A stretch of DNA of 64,000 nt from Flammeovirgaceae bacterium UBA4465 (lineage in GTDB: Bacteria > Bacteroidota > Bacteroidia > Cytophagales > Cyclobacteriaceae), in NCBI GenBank assembly GCA_905182375.1, contig CAJJBF010000007.1, forward strand, positions 186,001 through 250,000. Direction: 5' to 3'. The notes below the pieces were generated by a model that made no database searches, was not told the origin of the DNA, and saw nothing but the letters and a program-made list of their open reading frames with translations. This document shows positions 1-9,816 of the stretch, piece by piece (the first letter of the stretch is position 1; the number at the start of each line of letters is the position of its first letter). The position numbers and the translations under genes were made by a program.

Positions 1-435
1 AAACTCTAATTGAGACCGATAAAACCCGGCTTCTGCCCGAGCTAAATTAGCTTTAGAAGCAGCTAAATTAGCTTTTTGCTGATTTAGATTGGCCTTAGAC
101 CGATTGAGGGATGATATGAAATTATCGGGTCTAATCTTGAGCAATAAATCTCCTGATTTCACAGAATCACCTTCTTTGATCTGAAGTTCAATGATCTCCC
201 CTGCCACTTCAGGACTTATTTTTATTTCTATCACCGGACGAACCATACCCGAAGCACTTACTTTTTCAACAATGGTTTCAAAAGTTACTTTGGCCATATC
301 TACTTCAAACATCTTTTTCTTGCCCACCCATCCCAATGATTTTCCAATAATGGCAAATAACAATAAAGCGCCCACAAGAACGGATAAAATAATGATCAGT
401 TTATTACTTGACTTTTTTTGATTAGGAATTTTCAT
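1..435 (-). CDS. HlyD/MacA-type efflux periplasmic adaptor subunit (partial, N-terminal part)
   Basis: The first 145 residues are visible; the gene runs off the left edge. It begins with a short basic stretch, one membrane anchor at about residues 13-33, then the first strand set of a barrel-sandwich (biotinyl-lipoyl-like) domain, and then an alanine/lysine/asparagine-rich segment with repeated ANL units that would form the first arm of the alpha-hairpin. This is the layout of a membrane fusion protein bridging an inner-membrane transporter and a TolC-type channel. The ATG lies one base after the stop codon of the TolC-like gene, so the two are co-transcribed. The ABC or RND transporter partner is presumably just outside the window. 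Family assignment is firm; the exported substrate cannot be told. Confidence 0.85.
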   Translation of the reverse strand, partial: MKIPNQKKSSNKLIIILSVLVGALLLFAIIGKSLGWVGKKKMFEVDMAKVTFETIVEKVSASGMVRPVIEIKISPEVAGEIIELQIKEGDSVKSGDLLLKIRPDNFISSLNRSKANLNQQKANLAASKANLARAEAGFYRSQLEF

Positions 436-436
436 A

Positions 437-1915
437 TTAGAAAGTTAAGGGTCGATTTTGATAGAAATCTAGTATTTTTTGTTTGAAAATATAATTAAAC
501 TTTGAACGAGCTAAATCCGATTTTGCCGCAAAAAGATTATTACTTGCTATTTGATATTCGGTGAAGTTGGCCGCTCCCAAATTATATTGACTTTCGATAA
601 TTCTCAAGGTTTCCTCTAATGCTTCCACTTGCTTTTTGGAAGCAAGAAAACTCTTTTGGCTGGATTGGGTGTCATTGAATGCTGATTCAATTGCTTGGCG
701 GAGTTGGTTCGTTTGCTCTTTGACCGCGATTTCAGACTGCTGTAACTGTATTTTTGCCCTTTGGACATTGGAACTGGTTCGAAGATTATTGAAGACCGGT
801 ACTGACAAATTAAAACTTAATGACTGACTGAAATTTTCTCGCCACTGTCTCGACCGATTGAAAGATTCCGTACCTATTATAGTCCCAGAGGTTATCCGTG
901 AATATACAGGAACTTCTAACATGCTACCATCGACATAAAAACCAATTGGAACATCTTGGATCACAGGAGTCAAATTATCATATATAATTCTCTCTCGATC
1001 AGCAATATCAGAATAGTTCGTAAACAAGTTCCCATTCAATCGCAGAGAAGGATAGTAGGCACCCTTTGATATTTTTAAACCTACATTTGCCGACTCCACA
1101 CGCAAATAAGCACTTTTTATTTCAGGTCTTACCCCTATTGCATGGTCGTAGATTTCTTGAATCGTTTGATTTTCTGTAATTAATTGCTCAACATCAATAT
1201 CAGGAATGACTATTTCAATTTCTTCTGATGCTGGTATCAACATGGCTTGCTTTAAATTTAGAACTGCCAAGGCAAGATTATTCTGCGCATTGATTAAGGT
1301 TACTTCATCCCCAGCCAATTGGCTGATCAATGCCAATTCAGAGGTTCTAGGTAAAGAACCCGCTGCCACCAAGCGCTGTGTACGGTTCAATTGCTGCTGG
1401 GTCGAGGTCAACTGTAGACGTGCATTTTCCAATAACTCTTGATTAAAGATGACATTCAAATAGAAATTGGCAATATTCATTGCGATATTGTCTTTGGTCC
1501 TTGCCAAATCATATTGAGCAGCAGATAGGTTAAGTTGAGATTGTTTGATAGAAAAATAAATTTGTCCTCCTGTAAAAAGGCTTAAACTCGAATTTCCTGA
1601 TAAACCTGAAGTGTTAATCTGTTGGGCAATAAAGGAATTAGTTGTAGGATCAATGGATCGCCCCCAATTGTTTCCATAGTTAGCTCCTAAGTTTAAATTG
1701 GGCAATCGACTTGCTTGTGATTCTTGGACCGAAATCTTTGAACGTTCCGCATCTAGGGCGCTCCTTTTTACCGTTAAATTATTTTCTAAAGCTACGTCTA
1801 TACATTCCTGAAGATTGAGCTGACGAGATTCCCCTTGGGCAACGCTAGAGTGGCCTAAAAGGAACGTCAAAAAAGAAAATAGCAGGATATAAATATGATG
1901 CATACTACCGATCAT
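437..1915 (-). CDS. TolC family outer membrane efflux protein
   Basis: A 492-residue protein with a signal peptide (hydrophobic core around residues 8-22, likely cleavage after the VAQG region) followed by the two tandem OEP repeats of TolC proteins: long, Gln/Asn/Ala-rich amphipathic helices separated by short beta segments, ending in the NLGAANFTEYQIA-type motif and an LLDFYQNRP-like tail. It would form the trimeric outer membrane channel used by the adaptor encoded directly downstream. A second in-frame ATG at 1903 gives a more typical signal peptide start, so the true start may be there. The gene is 180 bp downstream of thyA on the same strand; I cannot tell whether it has its own promoter. 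Confidence 0.92.
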   Translation of the reverse strand: MIGSMHHIYILLFSFLTFLLGHSSVAQGESRQLNLQECIDVALENNLTVKRSALDAERSKISVQESQASRLPNLNLGANYGNNWGRSIDPTTNSFIAQQINTSGLSGNSSLSLFTGGQIYFSIKQSQLNLSAAQYDLARTKDNIAMNIANFYLNVIFNQELLENARLQLTSTQQQLNRTQRLVAAGSLPRTSELALISQLAGDEVTLINAQNNLALAVLNLKQAMLIPASEEIEIVIPDIDVEQLITENQTIQEIYDHAIGVRPEIKSAYLRVESANVGLKISKGAYYPSLRLNGNLFTNYSDIADRERIIYDNLTPVIQDVPIGFYVDGSMLEVPVYSRITSGTIIGTESFNRSRQWRENFSQSLSFNLSVPVFNNLRTSSNVQRAKIQLQQSEIAVKEQTNQLRQAIESAFNDTQSSQKSFLASKKQVEALEETLRIIESQYNLGAANFTEYQIASNNLFAAKSDLARSKFNYIFKQKILDFYQNRPLTF

Positions 1916-2095
1916 TAAAAGTAAAATTGATATTTGTTAAAGTTACTAATTTCAGCCCTTAGGCATGTCAAGTATTTCATTTTCCCATTTCATCTGAACA
2001 GACTACTTAGCATAATGAAAAGAAAATTTACACTTATCGTTCTATCTAATCTTACGTAAAAAATGAAATTAAGATACGAAATTAAAAAATTAATA

Positions 2096-2890
2096 TTAAA
2101 TCGCTACGACCGCTTTAATATGAGGATGTGGATCATAATTGAGAATCTCTATATCTTCATATTTAAAATTGAATAGGTCATCAACTAAAGGATTCAATCT
2201 GATCTCTGGAAGGTTTCTGATAGACCTTGATAATTGTAATTTTGCTTGGTCAAAATGTTTATTATAGAGATGTGCATCACCTAAGGTGTGTACGAATTCG
2301 CCCAAACCTAGTTGGGTGACCTGAGCAATCATGACGGTAAGTAAAGCGTAAGAAGCTATATTGAAAGGCACCCCCAAAAAGACATCAGCACTTCTCTGAT
2401 AAAGCTGACAAGATAGTTTGCCTTGAGCTACATAAAACTGAAACATCGTGTGACAGGGCGGTAAAGCCATTTGCTCAACTTCCCCAACATTCCATGCACT
2501 TACTATCAATCTTCGAGAGTCTGGATTTTTTTTAATTTGATCAACTACATTACTTATTTGATCTATGGTTGATCCATCGGATTTGGGCCAACTGCGCCAT
2601 TGCACCCCATATACTGGCCCTAAATCACCATTTTCATTGGCCCACTCATCCCAAATAGAAACCCCATTCTCTTTTAGGTATCTAATATTTTGATCTCCCA
2701 TAAGAAACCATAATAGTTCGTGAATTATCGATTTGGTATGGACTTTTTTTGTGGTCAATAACGGAAAACCCTGAGAAAGATCAAATCTCATTTGATGACC
2801 AAAGACACTTTTGGTTCCCGTTCCGGTTCTATCCTCTTTACTCACCCCTTCGTTTAGAATACGGTGCATCAAATCATGATACTGCTTCAT
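2096..2890 (-). CDS. thyA: Thymidylate synthase
   Basis: A 264-residue protein, the same length as the classical ThyA. It methylates dUMP to dTMP using methylene-tetrahydrofolate. The catalytic cysteine lies at residue 146 in the [11 protein letters not shown] segment, the dUMP phosphate-binding arginine motif (RTGTG) is at residues 21-25, and RRLIVSAWN and the [19 protein letters not shown] folate/dUMP motif are intact. It is divergent from leuS with about 200 bp between the two starts. No folA (dihydrofolate reductase) lies next to it within the window, although the two are often paired. Identification is essentially certain. Confidence 0.98.
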   Translation of the reverse strand: MKQYHDLMHRILNEGVSKEDRTGTGTKSVFGHQMRFDLSQGFPLLTTKKVHTKSIIHELLWFLMGDQNIRYLKENGVSIWDEWANENGDLGPVYGVQWRSWPKSDGSTIDQISNVVDQIKKNPDSRRLIVSAWNVGEVEQMALPPCHTMFQFYVAQGKLSCQLYQRSADVFLGVPFNIASYALLTVMIAQVTQLGLGEFVHTLGDAHLYNKHFDQAKLQLSRSIRNLPEIRLNPLVDDLFNFKYEDIEILNYDPHPHIKAVVAI

Positions 2891-3057
2891 TGGATCAATT
2901 GTTTTCCGATAAACACGAAAATAACATTTCTTATGAGAATTAAAGGGATGATTGGGTAGGTTTATTTATCTAAATAATATTAGAAGTTATTATTATGCTA
3001 AGAATAATAATATTCGTGTATTTGGTTAATGTTAAAACATTTTATGATTGCTTTAAA

Positions 3058-3065
3058 TAGATTTG
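3058..3065 (+). promoter_or_regulatory. Candidate -7 element for leuS
   Basis: TAGATTTG matches the Bacteroidota -7 consensus TAnnTTTG and lies 27 bases before the preferred leuS ATG at 3093. No TTG is found at the expected distance upstream, so only half of the promoter is supported. Confidence 0.35.
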
Positions 3066-3092
3066 CTCTTTTTAAAAAGATGCATTAAGATA

Positions 3093-5864
3093 ATGGCTGA
3101 TTACAATTTTAAAGAGGTAGAACCCAAATGGCAAAAGTATTGGGATGAAAATTCCGTTTTCAAAGTAGCTATTGATATTGAAAAACCTAAATATTATTGT
3201 CTGGATATGTTTCCTTATCCCTCAGGTGCAGGTTTGCACGTAGGGCATCCGCTGGGCTACATTGCTACTGATATCATTTCGAGGTATAAAAGACTTAAAG
3301 GTTTTAATGTATTGCATCCTATGGGCTTTGATTCCTTTGGGCTACCTGCTGAGCAATATGCCATTCAAACCGGTCAGCACCCCTCGATTACAACCCATAA
3401 GAATATCATTCGATATAAAGAACAACTCAAAAGCTTGGGATTTTCTTATGATTGGTCAAGAGAACTCAGAACGAGTGATCCCTCTTTTTATAGATGGACC
3501 CAATGGATATTTAAACTTTTATACAACAGTTGGTATAATGTAGCCAATGATCAAGCAGAATCCATTGATACCTTAACTGCCCAATTCCTGAAAAGCGGGA
3601 ATATTGGGGTAGCACTTGTCGGAGACCAAAAAATTGACTCATTTTCTTCAAAAGATTGGAACCACTTCTCATTTGAAGAAAAAGAAACTGTATTGACAAA
3701 ATATAGACTTACTTATTTAGCCGAAACTACGGTTAATTGGTGTGCTGAATTAGGTACGGTCTTGTCAAATGATGAGGTCAAAGATGGATATTCAGAGCGA
3801 GGGGGCCATCCTGTCGTCAAAAAGAATATGCCCCAATGGAATATGCGTATTACCGCCTATGCAGATCGATTGTTAACGGGTTTAAATAAAATTGACTGGC
3901 CGGACGCCATCAAAGATATGCAACGAAATTGGATTGGGAAATCTATCGGAGCTGAGATCGATTTTAATTTTGAGCACAGCAAGAATTTCATAAAGGTTTT
4001 TACCACCAGAGTAGATACCATTTTTGGAGTTACCTTCTTGGTCGTAGCACCGGAAAGTGATCTCACCTTAAAATTAACCACTTCTGATCAATCCCATGCT
4101 GTTACCGCTTATGTAGAGGCGACTAAGGCCAAGTCGGAAAGGGATCGCATCAGTAATGTGAAACAAGTGTCTGGCGTATTTACGGGTAGCTATGTTCTAC
4201 ATCCCTTCACAGGCCAAAAAGTTCCTGTATGGATCGCAGATTATGTATTATCCGGATACGGAACCGGTGCCGTTATGGCCGTACCCAGTGGGGATCAAAG
4301 AGATTTTGATTTTGCTAAAAAATACAAATTACCTATTACTCAAATAATTGATGCTCAAATAATCACAGAGACGGAAGCGGATCCTACTAAAGATGGGAAA
4401 ATGATCAACTCTGATTTTCTCAATGGTTTGAATCCTAAGGATGCCATGCTCAAAGGCATTGAAGCCCTTGAGAAGATAGCCATGGGCACTGCAAAGGTTA
4501 ATTATAGAATCAGAGATGCCATCTTTGGTCGACAACGTTATTGGGGAGAACCCATACCTGTAAAGTACAAAAACAATTACCCGGAGCTTTTAGAAGAAGC
4601 GGCGCTGCCGCTGGTACTCCCGGAAGTTGATAAGTACCTGCCAACGGCAGATGGAGCCCCACCTTTGGGCAGGGCTAAAGACTGGTGTGATGAACATCAA
4701 AATCCTTATGAATTAACCACCATGCCAGGATGGGCAGGTTCAAGTTGGTATTTTTTCAGATATATGGATCCTCATAATGATAAGGATTTCGCCTCGACCA
4801 AAGCGTTAGATTATTGGGAATCTGTCGATCTCTATGTAGGAGGACCCGAACACGCTACCGGGCATTTACTCTATTCAAGGTTTTGGACCAAATTCTTATA
4901 TGATAAAGGTTATATTAAGGTAGATGAATATGCCAAAAAGCTGATTAATCAAGGTATGATTCAAGGCCGCTCAAATTTTGTCTATCGAGTCAAAAACGAA
5001 AACATTTATGTTTCTGAAGGTTTGAGAAATCAATATGACACCTATCCGCTCAACGTCGATGTAAACATTGTGAAAGATGACATCCTTGATATTGAAGGAT
5101 TTAAATCATTTAGATCGGATACAAAAAACGCCAAATTTATTCTTGAAAATGGTAAATACATCTGTGGCTGGGAAGTCGAAAAAATGTCTAAATCCAAGTT
5201 TAATGTAGTCAATCCTGATATTTTGATTGAAAAATATGGGGCGGATACGTTAAGAATGTATGAGATGTTTTTGGGACCAATTGAACATAGTAAGCCCTGG
5301 AATACAAATGGCATAGAGGGTGTCTTTAAATTTGTAAGAAAATTCTGGAATCTCTTCCACAATGATGATGATTTATTTGAGGTTTCAGAAGCGCAACCAA
5401 GCAAAGAAGAATTCAAAATTCTTCATCAATTAATCAAAAAAATAGAGGATGATATTGAACAATTTTCTCTTAATACTTCAATATCTAATTTCATGATTGC
5501 TACCAATGAACTGGTACAGCTTAAGTGTAATAAAAGGCGAATTCTTGAGCCCATTGCGATCCTAATAGCACCCTATGCCCCACATTTGAGTGAGGAGATT
5601 TGGAAAAAACTAGACGGAAAGCACAGCATTTTTAATGCAACATTTCCGCTATTTAATGCCTCTTATTTGATTGAAGACTCTTTTGAATATCCCATCTCAG
5701 TCAATGGTAAAATGAGAGCCAAATTAGCATTTCCTTTGAATACGCCAGCCATCGAAATAGAGCAAGCAGTACTCAACCACACCATCATAAAGAAGTGGCT
5801 CGACGGAAAGCCTCCAAAAAAGGTTATTATTGTACCTAGAAAGATAGTTAATGTAGTTATTTGA
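3093..5864 (+). CDS. leuS: Leucyl-tRNA synthetase
   Basis: A 923-residue class Ia aminoacyl-tRNA synthetase that charges tRNA-Leu. The HIGH-type signature reads HVGH at residues 49-52 after FPYPSGAGL, the KMSKS loop is intact at 697-701, and the CP1 editing domain lies between, with the expected threonine-rich TTRVDTIFG stretch. A Bacteroidota-type insertion rich in Asp/Asn precedes KMSKS. An in-frame ATG exists 30 bases earlier (3063) but MADYNFKEVEPKWQ is the family start and the upstream codon falls inside the candidate -7 box. The C-terminal anticodon-binding domain and the short C-terminal domain ending in VPRKIVNVVI are complete. Confidence 0.98.
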   Translation: MADYNFKEVEPKWQKYWDENSVFKVAIDIEKPKYYCLDMFPYPSGAGLHVGHPLGYIATDIISRYKRLKGFNVLHPMGFDSFGLPAEQYAIQTGQHPSITTHKNIIRYKEQLKSLGFSYDWSRELRTSDPSFYRWTQWIFKLLYNSWYNVANDQAESIDTLTAQFLKSGNIGVALVGDQKIDSFSSKDWNHFSFEEKETVLTKYRLTYLAETTVNWCAELGTVLSNDEVKDGYSERGGHPVVKKNMPQWNMRITAYADRLLTGLNKIDWPDAIKDMQRNWIGKSIGAEIDFNFEHSKNFIKVFTTRVDTIFGVTFLVVAPESDLTLKLTTSDQSHAVTAYVEATKAKSERDRISNVKQVSGVFTGSYVLHPFTGQKVPVWIADYVLSGYGTGAVMAVPSGDQRDFDFAKKYKLPITQIIDAQIITETEADPTKDGKMINSDFLNGLNPKDAMLKGIEALEKIAMGTAKVNYRIRDAIFGRQRYWGEPIPVKYKNNYPELLEEAALPLVLPEVDKYLPTADGAPPLGRAKDWCDEHQNPYELTTMPGWAGSSWYFFRYMDPHNDKDFASTKALDYWESVDLYVGGPEHATGHLLYSRFWTKFLYDKGYIKVDEYAKKLINQGMIQGRSNFVYRVKNENIYVSEGLRNQYDTYPLNVDVNIVKDDILDIEGFKSFRSDTKNAKFILENGKYICGWEVEKMSKSKFNVVNPDILIEKYGADTLRMYEMFLGPIEHSKPWNTNGIEGVFKFVRKFWNLFHNDDDLFEVSEAQPSKEEFKILHQLIKKIEDDIEQFSLNTSISNFMIATNELVQLKCNKRRILEPIAILIAPYAPHLSEEIWKKLDGKHSIFNATFPLFNASYLIEDSFEYPISVNGKMRAKLAFPLNTPAIEIEQAVLNHTIIKKWLDGKPPKKVIIVPRKIVNVVI

Positions 5865-5932
5865 TCTTTGTAATAAATAATGGTTTGTCCTTTTTTATCA
5901 CTTAAAGATGGGAATGAAAACAAGAATGTGTA

Positions 5933-6688
5933 TCACTGATCTTCTTTTTCATTATCGTCTTCTTCAAAACCATCATCTCCTACCAACTCAGTTTCATCCT
6001 CCGTTACTTCCTTTTTCTTTTTTCTTTTGAGAAAGCTTCTTTGCTTTACTTGAAGACTGTCATTTTCTGTAAATTCATCAGTAACCGCTCCCGTACTGTC
6101 CGTAGGAAGATCTTCATTAGGTGGGGCTGCCTTAGCAACTAGCAAATAACCGAAATATTTGTTATAATATTCTTGTTCCGCATTATTTTGGCCTTGAGGA
6201 TCATAGCCATATAAATATTTTTTTGCTGGAATAGAATCCTCAGTGGCTAAAATAACAGAATCACCTGAGATAGAATCTAAACCAAAATCAGAAGCCACAA
6301 AACTTCCTATATCCATGGAATCTGTTGGATCTTCAGATACTCCTTCCTTCCAGATAAGATCTTGTCGAGGAGCGGTTCTCATTTGATACGTCTTTAACCA
6401 GTTGGGCTCATATCTTACAACACCAAATTTAGTTCTATTCCCCACTTCTGCTTTCGCTATATAAGTTTCAACAGAGGCAAAATATTGAGACTTTGAGTCG
6501 TCATAGTTCTTGGTGATGTAGGCGTCACGCGTTTCCTTATCAAGCTTCCAAAGGGGTGAGAAATAGGCAAACCGAAGAGAATCATCCAAGATATAAGTAC
6601 TTTGAAACGCAGGACAAATCATCTTGGGTCGACATCGCAAGCTTGACATTAATAAAAACAAGAAAATAATTCGTAAGAATATCTTCAT
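5933..6688 (-). CDS. Putative lipoprotein of unknown function
   Basis: About 251 residues starting at the ATG at 6688 (a GTG at 6697 is also in frame). The N-terminus has a hydrophobic stretch followed by a cysteine (LMSSLRC), a poor but possible lipobox, and then a CPAF..YILDD segment that I have seen in secreted Bacteroidota proteins of unknown role. The middle is hydrophilic with tyrosine-rich tracts; the last 60 residues are strongly acidic with a lysine cluster (KRKKKK) and end in EEDDNEKEDQ, probably disordered. It is last in the same-strand run SDR, ispG, small membrane protein and is convergent with leuS. No function can be given. Confidence 0.7.
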   Translation of the reverse strand: MKIFLRIIFLFLLMSSLRCRPKMICPAFQSTYILDDSLRFAYFSPLWKLDKETRDAYITKNYDDSKSQYFASVETYIAKAEVGNRTKFGVVRYEPNWLKTYQMRTAPRQDLIWKEGVSEDPTDSMDIGSFVASDFGLDSISGDSVILATEDSIPAKKYLYGYDPQGQNNAEQEYYNKYFGYLLVAKAAPPNEDLPTDSTGAVTDEFTENDSLQVKQRSFLKRKKKKEVTEDETELVGDDGFEEDDNEKEDQ

Positions 6689-6791
6689 TAGAGGCACAAG
6701 ATAGGCCTAAAATGACAAAAAATGAATGTAAAGCTTCAAGTCAATTAAAAAAAAATTTTAAATTAAATTTAATCAACACTTTATCATAAGA

Positions 6792-7034
6792 TCACAACCT
6801 ATTCGAAAAAGTAGATTTTCTGTAAAAAAAATAGATTGTCACTACCATGTCCTCGTAATGTATCTCGTACATCATTAAGATGACTGCAAATATGAAAATT
6901 ATGATGGATATTTTATTGATTCCGTGCATTAGTTTTAAGTTAATGCTTACTTTCTTCGTGGGATCTTTTTTTCTGAAAAAATAAGTAAGCAATTCATTTA
7001 AACCACTTTTTGTATCTTTTTGATCTCTATCCAT
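6792..7034 (-). CDS. Small single-pass membrane protein (DUF6728-like)
   Basis: An 80-residue protein whose ATG lies one base after the ispG stop codon, so it must be translated from the ispG message. The first half is polar with the string YFFRKKDP, the second contains a conserved-looking LMHGINKISI segment followed by one membrane helix (about residues 46-62). This pattern resembles short Bacteroidota membrane proteins grouped as DUF6728; the assignment is from memory of the motif, not from a search. The tail after the helix is longer than I would expect. Function unknown. Confidence 0.65.
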   Translation of the reverse strand: MDRDQKDTKSGLNELLTYFFRKKDPTKKVSINLKLMHGINKISIIIFIFAVILMMYEIHYEDMVVTIYFFYRKSTFSNRL

Positions 7035-7035
7035 T

Positions 7036-8976
7036 TTATATATTATTTGTTAATTCAGGGTCTACCCATTCCCCATTGTCTTTAATTAATTTGATAAGTT
7101 CATCTAAGGCATTCGCAGTCGGTACTGCTTTTTTGATGACTTCTTGGCCTTTATAGAGCGTGATTTTCCCTTTACCTGAACCCACATAGCCATAATCTGC
7201 ATCAGCCATTTCTCCAGGTCCATTTACGATACAGCCCATAATACCTATTTTTATCCCTTTCAAATGATCCGTCTTTTTTCGAATCATCGCTGTTGTTTCT
7301 TGTAGATCAAAAAGCGTCCTACCACAAGATGGGCAGGATATATATTCTGTTTTGGTTATCCTAGTACGCGCCGCCTGTAAAGTTCCAAAAACAGTTTCAT
7401 TGATTAATTTAGTATCCAAATCATCCGCGCTCATCAGCATACCATCGCCCAACCCATCAATGAACAACCCTCCATAATTGGTCGCTAAATTGATTCTGAA
7501 TGCTTCTTCTGAAAAACCGCCAAAATGATATTTAAACACTACCGGTAATTGAATGCCTGCCTTCATGAATTTTATCATCACATTTCTTGAGCTATGAAAT
7601 ACGTTAGAGGCAAAAGATTCTAAGATAATAATGGATTGAGTTAAACCCTTGAGTTGATCTATGATCTTATCTTCAATTTTATCCGCATTGATTTGAATAA
7701 AACTAAAATGATTTTCAACTTCTTTTAAATTGATCAATTGATTTTCAAACAAGAGCGGATAAATATGATCCTTTTTACTTAACGTTTGAAATAAATCATA
7801 ATTAACAATCTGCTTTAACCCATTAGGAAGCATAAAATCAAGCACATGATCTCCTGTATAAACATAATCACATCCTAAATCATTCATACCCCATTTATCT
7901 AACTCAGACAAATAAAAATGCCCTACTGATTTCAAGCTTTTAATATCGATGGTTTTCTTATTGGAAAAATCTGCGATAACGCGAGGTACATTTTGTGCAC
8001 CAAAATTGACCACTTCAAATGTCTCTCTACGGGTATAGCGATAGGGATCTATAGGACTGTCTATCACGGGCAATAGGTCTATTGGACTTTTTCGCTCAAT
8101 CAATTGATCAATCAATATTTTTGCAACGGGGGCTTCTGCTTCCGGGGCTTCTGTCAGCGACACTCTAACCGTATCTCCTAAGCCATCTTCCAAGAGCGTT
8201 CCTATACCTACCGCAGATTTGATTCTCCCATCTTCTGCCTCTCCCGCCTCTGTTACTCCTAAATGCAAAGGATAAGATTGCAATCCTTCATCTTTAAGCT
8301 TAGCAACCAGCAAGCGATACGCTTGGACCATTACTTGGGGATTGCTTGACTTCATTGAAAGCACCAGATCGAAATAATTTAAATCCTCACAAATACGAAT
8401 AAATTCGAGAGCAGATTCAACCATCCCTAGTGGCGTATCCCCGTATCTACTTAAGATTCTATCAGATAAAGATCCATGATTGGTCCCTATCCGCATAGCG
8501 GTACCATATTCCTTACAAATACTTACCAACGGTGAGAACTTAGCTCTAATGCGATCTAATTCTGCCTGATAAGTGCTTTCAGTATAATCGATGACGGAAA
8601 ATTTTTTCTTATCTGCATAATTGCCTGGGTTTATGCGGACCTTCTCTACGATTCTAGCCGCAAGTTCAGCAGCGTTTGGTGTGAAATGAATGTCAGCAAT
8701 CAACGGTGTTTTAAATCCTTTTTCTCTAAGTGAGTTCTTAATTTCTGCCAAGTTTTTCGCTTCTTTAATGCTTGGCGCAGTAATTCGAACATAGTCACAG
8801 CCTGATTCAATCATTCTGATACATTGATCCACAGAACCTTTGGTGTCCATCGTGTCAATGGTAGTCATTGATTGAACGCGTATAGGAAATGATCCTCCTA
8901 TTGGAACTTCGCCAATGTTTACCACACGTGTGAGCCTTCTTTCGTAGTTAGTTAGGCTTTTAGCATAATAGGTCAT
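7036..8976 (-). CDS. ispG: 4-hydroxy-3-methylbut-2-en-1-yl diphosphate synthase, long form
   Basis: Catalyses the penultimate step of the MEP pathway, reductive ring opening of MEcPP to HMBPP, using a [4Fe-4S] cluster. The N-terminal TIM barrel (residues 1-300, with RVQSMTTIDT and the NPGNYADKKKF segment) and the C-terminal iron-sulphur domain (CPSCGRTLFDLQ, then GIMGCIVNGPGEMADADYGYVG) are both present. At 646 residues it is far longer than the about 370-residue enzyme of Escherichia coli because a central domain of roughly 250 residues lies between the two parts. This three-domain form is the known type in Bacteroidota, chlamydiae and plants. It is followed without a gap by a small membrane protein gene. 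Confidence 0.97.
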   Translation of the reverse strand: MTYYAKSLTNYERRLTRVVNIGEVPIGGSFPIRVQSMTTIDTMDTKGSVDQCIRMIESGCDYVRITAPSIKEAKNLAEIKNSLREKGFKTPLIADIHFTPNAAELAARIVEKVRINPGNYADKKKFSVIDYTESTYQAELDRIRAKFSPLVSICKEYGTAMRIGTNHGSLSDRILSRYGDTPLGMVESALEFIRICEDLNYFDLVLSMKSSNPQVMVQAYRLLVAKLKDEGLQSYPLHLGVTEAGEAEDGRIKSAVGIGTLLEDGLGDTVRVSLTEAPEAEAPVAKILIDQLIERKSPIDLLPVIDSPIDPYRYTRRETFEVVNFGAQNVPRVIADFSNKKTIDIKSLKSVGHFYLSELDKWGMNDLGCDYVYTGDHVLDFMLPNGLKQIVNYDLFQTLSKKDHIYPLLFENQLINLKEVENHFSFIQINADKIEDKIIDQLKGLTQSIIILESFASNVFHSSRNVMIKFMKAGIQLPVVFKYHFGGFSEEAFRINLATNYGGLFIDGLGDGMLMSADDLDTKLINETVFGTLQAARTRITKTEYISCPSCGRTLFDLQETTAMIRKKTDHLKGIKIGIMGCIVNGPGEMADADYGYVGSGKGKITLYKGQEVIKKAVPTANALDELIKLIKDNGEWVDPELTNNI

Positions 8977-9017
8977 ATGATCTTCTCACGTTATAAATTC
9001 AACTATACAATATAACA

Positions 9018-9713
9018 TTACAAGTCTCCGAGTTGAGGTCTGATCAATAAGTCTTCAACCACTGTGCGATCACTTAAACTGTAAGTTGCCCAAATAAGAT
9101 CTGCCACATCTTCAGACTTGATAAATCGTTCTTCAGGAAGGTCAACACCCTGCCAACTTGAAGTGAACGTTGCCCCTGGCAATACTGCAGTAACTTTAAT
9201 ATTATCTTTCTTCAGTTCTTCACGTAAAACCTTAGTCATACCATACAAAGCAAATTTAGAAATACTGTAGGATCCCCCATTGGCATAAGCCGTAAGGCTT
9301 GCAATAGAGCACATATTGAAAATATAGCCCTTCTTTACTACTTTCATTTGTGGTAAAACAGCTCTTGTTAAATGATAGGCGCTGTAAAGATTGGTGTTGA
9401 TCATCGTTTCCAAAGCACCATCGGCTTCCTCATCAATCATACCAGGAGTAAATACGCCGGCGTTATTGATTAATATCTCTGGGATACCTATATCATTAAC
9501 GAACTTACCAAATTTCAAAACCTCTTCCTTAATAGATACATCAACAGCCAAAATGGATACTTTTACAGCATACTTTCTCTCAATGTCAACTTTAAGTAAG
9601 TCCAATTTTGTCTGTTTTCTTGCGCAAGTAATAATATCAAATCCTTGTTCGGCAAATCGATAGATAATTGATTTACCGATACCTTCTGTTCCTCCCGTGA
9701 CTACACAATACAT
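9018..9713 (-). CDS. Short-chain dehydrogenase/reductase (SDR)
   Basis: A 231-residue classical SDR starting at the ATG at 9713 (MYCVVTGGTEGIG); the upstream in-frame ATG at 9743 would add ten mostly lysine residues and is unlikely. The NAD(P)-binding motif is TGGTEGIG at residues 6-13, NNAG is at 83-86, and the catalytic residues are Ser137, Tyr149 and Lys153. R/K after the second strand (CARKQTK) hints at NADPH preference. The substrate is unknown. It lies 41 bp upstream of ispG on the same strand and is divergent from mlaE, so it probably leads a four-gene unit with ispG. Confidence 0.9.
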   Translation of the reverse strand: MYCVVTGGTEGIGKSIIYRFAEQGFDIITCARKQTKLDLLKVDIERKYAVKVSILAVDVSIKEEVLKFGKFVNDIGIPEILINNAGVFTPGMIDEEADGALETMINTNLYSAYHLTRAVLPQMKVVKKGYIFNMCSIASLTAYANGGSYSISKFALYGMTKVLREELKKDNIKVTAVLPGATFTSSWQGVDLPEERFIKSEDVADLIWATYSLSDRTVVEDLLIRPQLGDL

Positions 9714-9757
9714 GTTTTTCTCTTTCTTCTTATTGAACAACAAATTTCAATAAAAAT

Positions 9758-9786
9758 AACTCCATTTCTCAATAAAAAATGGAGTT
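9758..9786. other. Perfect 10-bp inverted repeat between SDR gene and mlaE
   Basis: AACTCCATTT (9758-9767) and AAATGGAGTT (9777-9786) are exact reverse complements around a 9-base loop, in the 103-bp gap between two divergent genes. On the minus strand the second arm is followed by ATTTTTATTG, so it would resemble a weak terminator or a leader hairpin for the SDR-ispG message; it could equally be an operator. The structure is plain in the sequence; its role is not. Confidence 0.45.
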
Positions 9787-9816
9787 TTAAAATGATATGC
9801 TTAAATTCGATGATTA

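Noticed and set aside
5042-5416. 124-codon minus-strand open frame inside leuS
   Set aside because: Antisense to the KMSKS region of leuS; no independent evidence.
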